From positions 1 through 64,000 of the forward strand of contig NZ_FTNF01000008.1 of assembly GCF_900156065.1 (NCBI RefSeq): a DNA stretch of 64,000 nucleotides, written 5' to 3'. Of this stretch, positions 52,688-61,302 are shown in pieces (the stretch's first letter is position 1; every line of letters starts with the position of its first letter). Origin of the DNA: Micromonospora avicenniae (GTDB lineage Bacteria; Actinomycetota; Actinomycetes; Mycobacteriales; Micromonosporaceae). A program made the position numbers and the translations under genes. The notes under the pieces are model-generated. The model was given only the letters and a program-made list of their open reading frames with translations. It did not search any database and was not told the origin of the DNA.

Positions 52688-53452
52688 ATGACGCGGGCGC
52701 GGCTCGGCGGGGTTGTCGCAGGAATGCTGCTCTTACTGGCGTGCTCGGTCGGCACGAGCGCAGGAGACGGCCGGCCCTCCGGGTCGCCTGAGAGCACCGA
52801 CGCCGCCACGAGGGCCGAGGCGATGGATCTCCTGCGCTCCGGCACGGAGTTCATCGACCAGACCAGCTTCCGCGTCGACACCGACATAGCCGGCCAGGTC
52901 ACGACCCTGTCGCACGTCGACACCGTCGGCAAGCGTGCCACCATCACGATTTCGGCGGCCGGACGGGTTGTCGAGATCCGGCTGATCGACGACGAGATCT
53001 ACCTGAAGAGTGAAGCCGATCTTCCTGGTGTCGGCCACCGGTGGATGGTCCTCGACCCGACCCGCGTGCCGCCGGACTTCGCCGTCGGCTTTGCTCCGGG
53101 CAAGAACGACCCGGGCGGCTCGGCACGTCTCATCGACGCAGTCGTCACCGCACGAGCAGCGGCCCCGTACGTCACCGGAACGATCGACGTGACCCGAATG
53201 CGGGCGGGCAACGGCATCAACTTCCAGCCGGGCCCCGGCGAGACGTTCCCTGACAGCGCAGGCAGCCACCCGTTCCGCGCGACGCTGGATGCGGACGGTC
53301 GGCTCGTCAGTTTCGTGATGCCAGCAGCCAACGGCATTCCGGACGCGTCCCTGCGCTACAGCGCCTTCGGCACAGCAGTCGAGGTCATCCGGCCTGAAGG
53401 AGCGACGGCCGCGCCAGCCGCGCTGTACCGTCAGCTTGGCCTGCGGGGTTGA
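52688..53452 (+). CDS. LppX/LprAFG-like lipoprotein
   Basis: The 254-residue protein has a lipoprotein signal (GGVVAGMLLLLACSVG, lipobox LLAC). A beta-rich domain follows with TSFRVDTDIAGQVTTLSHVDTV, partial, EIRLIDDEIYLKSEADLP and repeated strand patterns, like the LppX/LprG sandwich that carries lipids between membrane and cell wall in mycobacteria. TAGCAT at 52676-52681 lies six bases before ATG 52688, so the message is likely leaderless. The lipid-carrier role is inferred from fold only. Confidence 0.75.
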   Translation: MTRARLGGVVAGMLLLLACSVGTSAGDGRPSGSPESTDAATRAEAMDLLRSGTEFIDQTSFRVDTDIAGQVTTLSHVDTVGKRATITISAAGRVVEIRLIDDEIYLKSEADLPGVGHRWMVLDPTRVPPDFAVGFAPGKNDPGGSARLIDAVVTARAAAPYVTGTIDVTRMRAGNGINFQPGPGETFPDSAGSHPFRATLDADGRLVSFVMPAANGIPDASLRYSAFGTAVEVIRPEGATAAPAALYRQLGLRG

Positions 53453-53617
53453 GAACAGTCGGCTCAGATGCGGCTTGCCGCTCAGCCGTGGAGAACTCCT
53501 CGTCCGACGTCGGGCAATCGGGGCTGTGGACCCTCTCCGACCAGCCATGGCCGGCGTGCGACGCTTGAACAGCTCACCCAGGCTCGTCCACGGGCGTCGA
53601 AAAAGTTCCGGCGGCGA

Positions 53618-53646
53618 TGTCGAGAATCCGTGACCGGCTCCGTCCC
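53618..53646 (+). promoter_or_regulatory. ECF42-type promoter of the DGPF/sigma operon
   Basis: TGTCGA (53618-53623), 17 bases and CGTCCC (53641-53646) match the -35 TGTCGA and -10 CGTC elements known for ECF42 sigma factors. It lies 50 bp before the DGPF gene, so the downstream sigma factor should transcribe its own operon. Confidence 0.7.
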
Positions 53647-53696
53647 CGGGGTGAACGTGACCAGAACGGGTCGCACGAGCACCGAGGAGAACCACG

Positions 53697-54104
53697 ATGG
53701 CCAAGTACCTGCTGCTCAAGCACTACCGCGGCGCTCCGGCTGCGGTCAACGACGTGCGGATGGACCAGTGGACGCCGGAGGAGATCTCGGCGCACATGCA
53801 GTACATGCGCGACTTCGCCGCTCGGCTCGAGGGAACCGGCGAGTTCGTCGACGCCCAGGCGCTCGCCCCGGAGGGGACGTTCGTCCGGTACGACGGTGAG
53901 GGGCGCCCGCCGGTCACCGATGGCCCGTTCGCCGAGACCAAGGACCTCATCGCCGGCTGGATGGTGATCGACGTCGACAGCTACGAGCGCGCCGTCGAAC
54001 TGGCCGGGGAGCTGTCGGCCGCTCCCGGTGCGGGTGGGAAGCCGATCCACGAGTGGCTCGAGCTGCGTCCGTTCCTGACCGAGCCGCCCACCATCACGGA
54101 GTGA
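53697..54104 (+). CDS. DGPF (YciI-like) domain protein linked to an ECF42 sigma factor
   Basis: The 135-residue protein has the DGPF domain. It shows MAKYLLLKHYRGAP, the conserved YDGEGRPPVTDGPFAETKDLIAGWMVID, partial VTDGPFAETKDLIAGW, and a C-terminal helix-strand pair ending WLELRPF. Such proteins are coded next to ECF41/ECF42 sigma factors and probably act in the same stress response, but the mechanism is not known. Its stop is seven bases before the sigma factor start; AGGAGAACCACG precedes ATG 53697. Confidence 0.92.
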   Translation: MAKYLLLKHYRGAPAAVNDVRMDQWTPEEISAHMQYMRDFAARLEGTGEFVDAQALAPEGTFVRYDGEGRPPVTDGPFAETKDLIAGWMVIDVDSYERAVELAGELSAAPGAGGKPIHEWLELRPFLTEPPTITE

Positions 54105-54111
54105 CCCCGAC

Positions 54112-55257
54112 ATGAACGAGGCACTGCTTCGGAGCCTCACGCCGAAGGTGCTCGGGATCCTCGTCCGCCGCGGAGCCGACTTCGCGGCGGCCGAGGACGC
54201 CGTGCAGGACGCTCTGGTCGAGGCGGTTCGCGTCTGGCCGGCCGACCCACCGCAGGACCCGAAGGGCTGGTTGGTCACCGTGTCCTGGCGCCGGTTCCTC
54301 GACGCGGCACGGGCGGACGCCGCCCGCCGCCGCCGCGAGGACCTCGTCGACGAGGAACCGGCGCCCGGGCCCGCGCGCGCGGTGGACGACACACTCCAGC
54401 TCTACTTCCTGTGCGCGCACCCGTCGCTGACACCGTCGTCGGCGGTCGCGCTCACGCTGCGCGCCGTCGGCGGGCTGACCACCCGCCAGATCGCCCAGGC
54501 CTACCTGGTGCCCGAAGCGACCATGGCACAGCGCATCAGCCGGGCCAAGCGCACCGTCTCCGGCGTGCGGTTCGACCAGCCCGGCGACGTCGCCACCGTG
54601 CTGCGGGTGCTCTACCTGGTCTTCAACGAGGGCTACTCCGGCGACGTCGACCTGGCCGCCGAGGCCATCCGGCTCACCCGGCAGCTCGCGGCCGCGATCG
54701 ACCACCCAGAGGTGGCGGGGTTGCTCGCCCTCATGCTGCTCCACCACGCCCGACGCGCCACCCGGACCGCGCCCGACGGCAGCCTGGTGCCGCTCGCCGA
54801 GCAGGACCGCAGTCGATGGGACACGACCGCGATCGCCGAGGGCGTCGAGATCCTGCAGGCGGCTCTCGCCCGCGATCGGTTGGGCGAGTTCCAGGCCCAG
54901 GCCGCCATCGCGGCACTGCACGCCGACGCGCCCACCGCCGAGGAGACCGACTGGGTGCAGATCGTCGAGTGGTACGACGAGCTCGCACGCCTGACGGACA
55001 GCCCGGTCGTCCGGCTCAACCGTGCGGTGGCCGTCGGTGAGGCGGACGGACCGCGCGCCGGGCTGGCGGCGCTCGCGGCGCTGGACGACGCACTGCCCCG
55101 CCATGCCGCGGTGACGGCGTACCTCCACGAGCGCGACGGTGACCTGACGACGGCGGCACGGCTGTACGCCGAAGCGGCTCGCAGGGCCCCCAACCTCGCG
55201 GAGCGCGACCACCTGACGCGCCAGGCCGCTCGGCTCAACGCTCGTCGGGATCGCTGA
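54112..55257 (+). CDS. ECF42-type RNA polymerase sigma factor
   Basis: The 381-residue protein has sigma region 2 (DFAAAEDAVQDALVEAVRVWP, partial) and region 4 (LTTRQIAQAYLVPEATMAQRISRAKRTV, partial YLVPEATMAQRISRAK). A long C-terminal TPR-like extension (DUF6596; FNEGYSGDVDLAAEAIRLTR, DWVQIVEWYDELARLTDSP, partial) replaces the need for an anti-sigma factor in this group. No anti-sigma gene is present. It is cotranscribed with the DGPF gene from the TGTCGA promoter. Confidence 0.92.
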   Translation: MNEALLRSLTPKVLGILVRRGADFAAAEDAVQDALVEAVRVWPADPPQDPKGWLVTVSWRRFLDAARADAARRRREDLVDEEPAPGPARAVDDTLQLYFLCAHPSLTPSSAVALTLRAVGGLTTRQIAQAYLVPEATMAQRISRAKRTVSGVRFDQPGDVATVLRVLYLVFNEGYSGDVDLAAEAIRLTRQLAAAIDHPEVAGLLALMLLHHARRATRTAPDGSLVPLAEQDRSRWDTTAIAEGVEILQAALARDRLGEFQAQAAIAALHADAPTAEETDWVQIVEWYDELARLTDSPVVRLNRAVAVGEADGPRAGLAALAALDDALPRHAAVTAYLHERDGDLTTAARLYAEAARRAPNLAERDHLTRQAARLNARRDR

Positions 55258-55270
55258 CGGTCGCGCGTCG

Positions 55271-56395
55271 TCAGTCCGCGGGTGCCGGCTCGGTGGGTCG
55301 CGGCGTGAAGAAGCGGACGATGTCGTCGGCCGCGGTGGGGGACAGCATCATCGCCTGGACGCGTGCGGACATTTCGGCGATCGGGTGAGTTCTGCTGAAC
55401 ATCGCCTCCTCGTACCTCCGGATCGCCGAGTCGGGATCGGTGGGGTTGCTGACGAGTTCGGCGGCGAGTTCGGCGGCGTCGAGCATGGCCTGGTTGGCGC
55501 CCTCGCCGACCGGCGGCATGAGGTGCGCGGCGTCACCGATGAGGGTGATGCCCGGCTGGTGGGCCCAGCGCGAACCGGTGGGCATCGCCTCGATCCTGCG
55601 TGGGATTGGCGGGCCGTCGGCGGCTTCGATGAGCGCGGTGAGGTTGGGGGCCCAGCCGTCGAACATGTCCAGCAGAGCGCGCTTGCTGCGGTAGGCGCCC
55701 GGGTGCCGATCGTCCGGGGGTAGGGAGATCCCGACGCGGATGCTGCCGTCGCCGAGCCGTTGCGCTGCCAGGATCTGGTTCACGCCGACACACCAGAGGT
55801 TCCCGGGGCCGACCAGTTCGGCGAGATCGGGGTGGCGCCGGTCGGCGTCGCTGATGGTCAGCTCCACCAAGGTGGCCACGGAGGACAGTGCCGCGTCGGT
55901 CAGCAGCGGCCGGACGACCGAGCGTGCGCCGTCCGCGCCGATGAGGACGTCGCAGTCGGCGCTGCGGCTGCCGTCGAACGTCAGCTTGAAGCCTGCGTGG
56001 GGTCTTGGCGTCGCCGCCACGAGCCGGTGCTGCCAGGCCACCGCGTCGCGGGGGAGCGAATCGAGCAGAAGATCACGCAGTGCGCTCCGATCGATCTCTG
56101 GGCGTCCGGAGAAGGAGCCGGGTCGTGGCCTGTGGTGCACGAGGGTGCGTCCGGCCGGGTCGAGGATGCGATGTTCCTCGCCTTCGGGGCGTGCTTCGGC
56201 CCGGAACCGGCCGGCGAGGCCCGCCTCGGCCAGGGCCTTCTGCCCGGACTCCGGGTGCAGGTCGAGCGATCCGCCCTGTGATCGGGCGGATCGGCTCGCC
56301 TCGCGTTCGTACACCACCGCGTCGATGCCGTTCCGGTGCAGGATTCGGGCCAGCGTCAGGCCACCGAGGCCACCACCGACGATCGCGATTCGCAT
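55271..56395 (-). CDS. TetX-like FAD-dependent aromatic/natural-product monooxygenase
   Basis: The 374-residue class A flavoprotein monooxygenase has RIAIVGGGLGGLTLARILHRNGI, partial (GxGxxG), the DG motif in DVLIGADGARSVVRPLL, and GITLIGDAAHLMPPVGEGANQAM, partial (GD motif). It is most like the TetX/MabTetX set that hydroxylates tetracycline-like or other polyphenols, but natural substrate is unknown. ATG 56395 has GAGG six bases upstream. It is divergent from a TetR_C regulator with a large inverted repeat between them. Confidence 0.88.
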   Translation of the reverse strand: MRIAIVGGGLGGLTLARILHRNGIDAVVYEREASRSARSQGGSLDLHPESGQKALAEAGLAGRFRAEARPEGEEHRILDPAGRTLVHHRPRPGSFSGRPEIDRSALRDLLLDSLPRDAVAWQHRLVAATPRPHAGFKLTFDGSRSADCDVLIGADGARSVVRPLLTDAALSSVATLVELTISDADRRHPDLAELVGPGNLWCVGVNQILAAQRLGDGSIRVGISLPPDDRHPGAYRSKRALLDMFDGWAPNLTALIEAADGPPIPRRIEAMPTGSRWAHQPGITLIGDAAHLMPPVGEGANQAMLDAAELAAELVSNPTDPDSAIRRYEEAMFSRTHPIAEMSARVQAMMLSPTAADDIVRFFTPRPTEPAPAD

Positions 56396-56409
56396 CCTCA
56401 ACCTCGTTA

Positions 56410-56442
56410 CCGTACGCTGTATCTTATGGATACGCCGTACGG
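56410..56442 (+). promoter_or_regulatory. Large inverted repeat between monooxygenase and TetR genes
   Basis: CCGTACGCTGTATC (56410-56423) and GATACGCCGTACGG (56429-56442) pair at 12 of 14 positions around a five-base spacer. The repeat covers the leaderless start (ATG 56426) and a possible -10 TACGCT (56413-56418) of the TetR gene. It lies 14 bp from the monooxygenase start, so one bound repressor could close both genes. Confidence 0.7.
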
Positions 56443-57145
56443 TATCGCACCGCTGCCCGTCTGGGAACGGCCCGAGCCTCAACCGCGGGCGGCGCCGGTG
56501 CCGCTGAGCCGCGCCAAGATCGCCACCGCGGCGATCCGGCTCGCCGATGTACGCGGCCTCGACGGGCTATCGATACGCAAGCTCGCCAAAGAACTCGGTG
56601 TTGGTCCGATGCGGCTCTACGACTACGTGCTCAACAGGTCCGAGCTGCTCGATCTGATGGTCGATGCCGTCTATGCCCAGATTGCCGAGGCCGGCCGGCA
56701 CTCCGAGTGGCGCGCCACGGTGCTGGACATCGTTCACCGGACCCGCGATGCCGCTCTTGAGCACGAGTGGTTCGTCGACCTGCTCGGCGGAAGGCCGCAC
56801 CTGGGGCCGCACGCTCTCGCCGTGGGCGAATCCACCGCGGCGGCGCTCAACGAGGCCCCTGGCGTGCGCAGCATCGACGATCTCCAGCGGGTTGTGGGGG
56901 CCCTCAACGCCTTCATCGTCGGAGCGCTCCGCAGGGAGATCACCGAGCGCCGCACCGCCCGTTCAACCGGCACCGACGTGACCGCTTGGCAGACCGCCCT
57001 CGGGCCCTACCTGACACGCATGCTCGAGACGGGTCGCTATCCCATCGTCGCCCGGCTCGTCATCGACGGCGCCCACCTCGACGCCGAGGAGACCTTTCAG
57101 CACAACCTGACCGCCATCCTGGATGGGATCACCGGCCGCACCTGA
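56426..57145 (+). CDS. TetR_C-type regulator of the TetX-like monooxygenase
   Basis: The 239-residue regulator has an N-terminal tail with WERPEPQPRAAPVPLSRAKI and an HTH (RGLDGLSIRKLAKELGVGPMRLYDYV, partial). A TetR_C (PF02909)-like ligand domain follows. It belongs to the same group as the regulator at 47623 (both have LGVG-M-x-Y-x-YV and ELLDLMVDAVY-like segments). It should sense the monooxygenase substrate and de-repress both genes. ATG 56426 lies seven bases from a -10 element, so it is probably leaderless. Confidence 0.9.
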   Translation: MDTPYGIAPLPVWERPEPQPRAAPVPLSRAKIATAAIRLADVRGLDGLSIRKLAKELGVGPMRLYDYVLNRSELLDLMVDAVYAQIAEAGRHSEWRATVLDIVHRTRDAALEHEWFVDLLGGRPHLGPHALAVGESTAAALNEAPGVRSIDDLQRVVGALNAFIVGALRREITERRTARSTGTDVTAWQTALGPYLTRMLETGRYPIVARLVIDGAHLDAEETFQHNLTAILDGITGRT

Positions 57146-57281
57146 ACGTCGTGCCGGAACATCGGGCGGCGAGCCCTGCCCCGGCGGGGAGGCCTCAGCG
57201 CCAGATCGTTACGCGCAGGGGCGGGTTGGTCGCTTAGTCGCGGAGGAGCGCGAGTTGTCCCGGCGGTGGGGCCGCGAACGC

Positions 57282-58232
57282 TCAGTCGGCGACGTGAATG
57301 ACGATCTTGCCGCGGCGCTTGGCCGTTTCGAGTGCCTCGTAACCTGCGCGGGTCTCCGCGAGGGGCAGCACGCGGTCCACCACCGGCTTCAACCGGCCGC
57401 TGTCGACGAGCTCGGCGATGGAACGCAACGCCTTCTGCTCAGGCTCGACGACGAAGAACACCCCGCGGGCACCGTGCTGGGCCGCCTCCTGCTGGTCGGG
57501 AGGCGCAGCGATGCCGACCAGGATGCCGCCCGGCTTCAGGACCGACCAGGATCGCGACAGCGTCGACCCACCCACAAGATCGACGACGACATCCACATCG
57601 CGGACTTGATCCTCGAAGCGGTCATGCGCATAGTCGATGACCTGTTCGGCGCCCAAGCCCTTGACGAAATCAAGGTCGGCCGCCGACGCTGTGGCGCTTA
57701 CCCGCGCACCGAGACCGGCCGCGATCTGCACCACGAAGTTCCCCACCCCGCCGGCACCGCCCTGCACCAGCACCTGCTGGCCGGCCTGCAGGTCGGCGTG
57801 GTCCACCAGCGCCTGCCAGGCGGTCAGCGCGGCCAGTGGGAGCGCCGCGGTGTGGTCGTGGTCAACGGTGGTGGGTTTGGCCGCCACGACGGCCGCAGGC
57901 AAGGTGACGTACTCGGCGGCCGCGCCGTCACGGGTGAAGGGAATCAACCCGTAGACAGCCTCCCCCTCGGCAGGGCTCTCCACCCCCGCACCGCACGCCG
58001 CGACGACTCCGGAGGACTCGTGCGACGGGATGATCGGGGTGCGTTCCGGGCCTGAGCCGTCCGGGTTGTGCGTCCAGGTCGCCCCCCAGGTGAGCTCGCC
58101 AGGGGTGATGGAAGCCGCCTTCACCGCCACCAGCACCTCACCGGGCCCCGGCTCGGGTCGCGGCGCCTGCTCGTACATGAGCTGTTCCGGGCCGCCTCTG
58201 GAGTGGGCTCTCACGGCGCGCATCGTGCTCAT
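57282..58232 (-). CDS. Quinone-oxidoreductase-like MDR protein (zinc-free)
   Basis: The 316-residue MDR enzyme has MRAVRAHSRGGPEQL, VLVQGGAGGVGNFVVQIA (NADPH motif with GGVG), and the MDR2-type sequence AALPLAALTAWQALV. It lacks the zinc cysteines and so is of the NADPH:quinone oxidoreductase type. It detoxifies quinones or enones. ATG 58232 is favoured by GGAG about 10 bases upstream. The longer frame upstream is not conserved in style. Confidence 0.88.
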   Translation of the reverse strand: MSTMRAVRAHSRGGPEQLMYEQAPRPEPGPGEVLVAVKAASITPGELTWGATWTHNPDGSGPERTPIIPSHESSGVVAACGAGVESPAEGEAVYGLIPFTRDGAAAEYVTLPAAVVAAKPTTVDHDHTAALPLAALTAWQALVDHADLQAGQQVLVQGGAGGVGNFVVQIAAGLGARVSATASAADLDFVKGLGAEQVIDYAHDRFEDQVRDVDVVVDLVGGSTLSRSWSVLKPGGILVGIAAPPDQQEAAQHGARGVFFVVEPEQKALRSIAELVDSGRLKPVVDRVLPLAETRAGYEALETAKRRGKIVIHVAD

Positions 58233-58492
58233 CCGACGACGTCTCCTTCCCGGTGCAGCCAGATCAGCCCGCGTGACACCGCCGAGCAGGGCTGCCCCGG
58301 CTGACTCCCGCATTCTCTCGGTGTTAAACGGCATCCTGCCGGATTTCCGCGATCCGCCGCCCATCCGGGTGCGGAAAACGCGATGGAGCAGGGTACGGGC
58401 CGTGTCACCGGGAAGGCCGGCAGCGCAACAGGTCGGCACCTCCTTGCGCCGGCGTCGCGCCGGCTGCCGCTGCCCGGGCATGAGCCGAACAG

Positions 58493-59203
58493 TTAAACCG
58501 TGCCAGACAGATAGTCCCTACGTCGCTGCGGTTCGAACTTCTCGATCGCATAGCGCAACGTGACTCGGGGCATGGCCCGATACCGCTGGGCCAGGAACTC
58601 CTCCTCCGCCGCCCTGTCACGGTTGCCCACCTCGCGCAGCATCCAGCCCACCGCCTTGTGGACGAGGTCGTGCGGATCGCATAGGAGCTTCTCGCTCAGT
58701 CGGAAGGTCCAATGGAAGTCGCCGGCTTTGATGAAGGCGAAAGTCGCCATGATGGCGATGCGCCGGTCCCACACCAGGCTTGAGCCGGCCAACCGATCCA
58801 GGACGCTCCGGTCCTTGTCGATCAGCCAGGGACCGACGATGTACGGCGCGGACGAGTCCACCAGGTCCCAATTGTTGATGTGCCCGGTGTTGGCGAGAAC
58901 GGTGCCGAAGACCTTGCTCCGTTGCTCCTCGTCGCCTTTGGCGAACTTGCGCACCAGGATGAACAGCGCCGTCAGCCGCTCCTCGTGCACGCCACTGGTC
59001 AGCAGCTTCGCCGTCTCGGTGAGGGAAAGTTCGCGCCAGTACCGGGCAGCCACCCTGCGCTGCTCGGGCACGGAGACACCGATGGCCCTGTCGCCCTCGC
59101 CGTACCCGCCGGGAACCATCTGCAGGAACCGGCTCAACCCTCTCGCCCGTTCCGGGTCGGCGAGGCCGGCGAGTTCGCGACGGACATCGGCGGTCGTGGC
59201 CAT
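58493..59203 (-). CDS. DNA alkylation repair protein (AlkD-like HEAT-repeat)
   Basis: The 236-residue helical protein has the AlkD pattern. It shows VPEQRRVAARYWRELSLTETAKLL, partial, then HEERLTALFILVRKFAKGDE, NTGHINNWDLVDSSAPYIVGPWL, partial NTGHINNWDLVD, and HKAVGWMLREVGNRD. AlkD/AlkC use HEAT-like repeats to find and remove alkylated bases such as N3-methyladenine without base flipping. TAGGTT eight bases before ATG 59203 hints at a leaderless message. Monocistronic. Confidence 0.9.
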   Translation of the reverse strand: MATTADVRRELAGLADPERARGLSRFLQMVPGGYGEGDRAIGVSVPEQRRVAARYWRELSLTETAKLLTSGVHEERLTALFILVRKFAKGDEEQRSKVFGTVLANTGHINNWDLVDSSAPYIVGPWLIDKDRSVLDRLAGSSLVWDRRIAIMATFAFIKAGDFHWTFRLSEKLLCDPHDLVHKAVGWMLREVGNRDRAAEEEFLAQRYRAMPRVTLRYAIEKFEPQRRRDYLSGTV

Positions 59204-59390
59204 GATTGTGCAACCTACCGCGACCACCGACTGCCTGACGTGCCGCGCCTGCCGAGAAGCGCCGAAGTGGCCTACGCGGCGGTTCTCACCGCTCAATCGA
59301 CCCGAGGGCTCGGAACTCACGGCCACCAGCGAAGACACCGAATCGACAGACCACGACTGAAGTGCTGGTCGGGCCGGCGGTGGGCCGGGA

Positions 59391-60530
59391 TCAGCGGGCG
59401 AAGGGGCCGGCGCCGGTGAAGGCGTACGCGGCGAATCGGGTACCGATGCGCTGGTGGGCTTCGGCGCTCGGGTGCAGGCCGTCGGGCAGCGGAAGTTCGA
59501 CGGCGTCGGCCGGGCCGTACAGGAAGGTGCCGTCGAGGTAGTGCAGGTTCTTGTCGGAGGCGCGACGGTCGGTCAGCGAACGCAGCTCGCGCCGGATGAC
59601 CTGGAGTGTCAGGTGTCCCAGGTTGACGTCCCCGGGTGTTCCGGTCGCGACGAAACGCACCTGGTCGGTGCCGATCGAGGCGGGGTCGATCGCGCCCGGG
59701 CCGGGAGTGTCCTCGTGGACGCCGCAGAACAGGGGCGAGATCAGCAGCAGCGGGACCTCCGGGTGGCCGTCGCGGATCGTGTCGAGGAAGCCGTGGACGG
59801 CGGGGACGAAGGCCCGGAGCCGCATCGCGTCGAGGTTCACGACGTTGATGCCGAGCTTGACGCTGATGTAGTCGGCCGGAGCGTCGCGGATCACACGGGC
59901 CAGGAACGGATCGACCAGGGCGCTGCCGCCCAGGCCGAGGTTGCGCAGCTCGACGCCGGCATGGCGGGCGGCGACGGCCGGCCAGATCTCGCTGGGGGCC
60001 AGCGCGTTCGAGCCGTGACTGATCGAGCTGCCGTGATGTACCCACAGGGGCAGCCTGGCGTCGTCCGGCTCGATCGGGGCGTCGGCCCGCAGCTCGATCA
60101 GCTCGATGGTCTCGTTGTGCGGCAGCCAGACCTCGACCCGGTGACGGCCGGCGGCCAGGCCGGAGACCGTGGTCGTGTGCGCCTCACCGACGTGCAGCGC
60201 GGTCTGGCCACTGACGAGGTCGACCTCGACCCGATCGCCGCCGTCGAGCACGTCGCGGACGATCAACTCCCCGTCGGCGTAGACGTCGATGCGCCCACGT
60301 GGTCGCTCGGCGCCGGTGTAGGCCATCCAGGTCGGGTGGGTCACCAGGTCGAACGCGCTCGCCGTCGTCTGGAACACGATGCGTACGCCGGACGGCTGGC
60401 TCTCCATCGAGAGCAGCTGACCGTCCGGGAACTGCTCGCGTACCCAGGCGGGTAGCCGGTGCGGCCGGATGCCGCGTGGGGTGACCTCGACCTCGGCGAC
60501 GCCGCGGACGAACTCGGGGAGGATCTGCAT
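59391..60530 (-). CDS. SGNH/GDSL-family hydrolase
   Basis: The 379-residue protein has an N-terminal beta domain (~residues 1-165) and an SGNH hydrolase. Block I is VHHGSSISHGSNALAP with Ser nucleophile (GSS replaces GDS), NLGLGGSAL is block II, SVKLGINVVN is block III with Asn, and LPDGLHPSAEAHQ is block V with Asp and His. It probably removes acyl or acetyl esters from sugars. No signal peptide. ATG 60530 overlaps the TetR stop (TGATG), so it is coupled to and probably controlled by that regulator. Confidence 0.9.
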   Translation of the reverse strand: MQILPEFVRGVAEVEVTPRGIRPHRLPAWVREQFPDGQLLSMESQPSGVRIVFQTTASAFDLVTHPTWMAYTGAERPRGRIDVYADGELIVRDVLDGGDRVEVDLVSGQTALHVGEAHTTTVSGLAAGRHRVEVWLPHNETIELIELRADAPIEPDDARLPLWVHHGSSISHGSNALAPSEIWPAVAARHAGVELRNLGLGGSALVDPFLARVIRDAPADYISVKLGINVVNLDAMRLRAFVPAVHGFLDTIRDGHPEVPLLLISPLFCGVHEDTPGPGAIDPASIGTDQVRFVATGTPGDVNLGHLTLQVIRRELRSLTDRRASDKNLHYLDGTFLYGPADAVELPLPDGLHPSAEAHQRIGTRFAAYAFTGAGPFAR

Positions 60531-61108
60531 CAGGATTGCCTATCGGTCGGCCAGGAGCGGAAAACGGTGTCGAGCGCATCCAGCGCGCGACGCCACGAGA
60601 CGTCAGTCGCGGGCTCGCGGTGACTGAGGCTGCCGCTCGCCTCGAGCGCCAGGAAACCGTTGATGGTGGCGCCGAGCAGCCGGGTGGCATGCACGAGCTC
60701 GGCCTCGGGCAACTGGTAGCCGCGGAGCATCGCCAGAGTCAGCGCGACAAGGTGACCGGCCGCTTCCGAGTCGACGGTCGATGACGCGGCCGGGCGTTGC
60801 AGAGCGGCCCAGCGGCCAGGGAACTGGCGGGCGTAGTCACGGTGCGCGTCGGCGAGAGCGATGAGCGCGTCTCGGCCTGAGCGGCCGCCGATGGCTATCG
60901 CGACCCGGTCGGCGAGTTCGCCGAGTGCCAGCTCGTGCACGCCGTCGAGCAGCGAGGACCGGTCGCGGACATGCGAGTAGAGACTCGCGGTCTGCACCCC
61001 GAAGCGGCGGGCCAGCGCAGACAGGGTGATCGCGTCGAACCCTTCTCGGTCCGCCAGTTCCGCCGCCGCCGCGATGACGACCGCTGAGGTCAGGTTCGCT
61101 CGTGCCAT
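60530..61108 (-). CDS. TetR-family regulator of the SGNH hydrolase operon
   Basis: The 192-residue regulator has an HTH (REGFDAITLSALARRFGVQTASLYSHVRDR, partial RFGVQTASLYSHV) and a TetR_C_33-like ligand domain ending with a WRRALDALDTVF helix. It overlaps the hydrolase start. -10 TAGGAT lies six bases before ATG 61108, so it is likely leaderless, and a CCTAC-N5-GTAGG repeat overlaps the promoter. Confidence 0.9.
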   Translation of the reverse strand: MARANLTSAVVIAAAAELADREGFDAITLSALARRFGVQTASLYSHVRDRSSLLDGVHELALGELADRVAIAIGGRSGRDALIALADAHRDYARQFPGRWAALQRPAASSTVDSEAAGHLVALTLAMLRGYQLPEAELVHATRLLGATINGFLALEASGSLSHREPATDVSWRRALDALDTVFRSWPTDRQS

Positions 61109-61116
61109 GCCCCCAT

Positions 61117-61131
61117 CCTACACCTAGTAGG
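61117..61131 (-). promoter_or_regulatory. Operator-like inverted repeat at the TetR-SGNH promoter
   Basis: CCTAC-N5-GTAGG overlaps the -10 (read on the minus strand as TAGGAT) and lies 9 bp from the start codon. Position and symmetry suit autorepression by the TetR protein. Confidence 0.55.
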
Positions 61132-61302
61132 AAATAACCTATACGCATTCGTTTAGGTGGATGATCGCCATGCCCGCGCAACCGACCCTGGGGTACGCGT
61201 TCTGCCGTCAACGGGCGATGGCTGCTGGGCATCTGCGGCCCGAGTCGGCCGCCGGCGGGCAACCCCGGGCTTAGCGAGCGCCACTGCGGGTACGAGCCGG
61301 GC

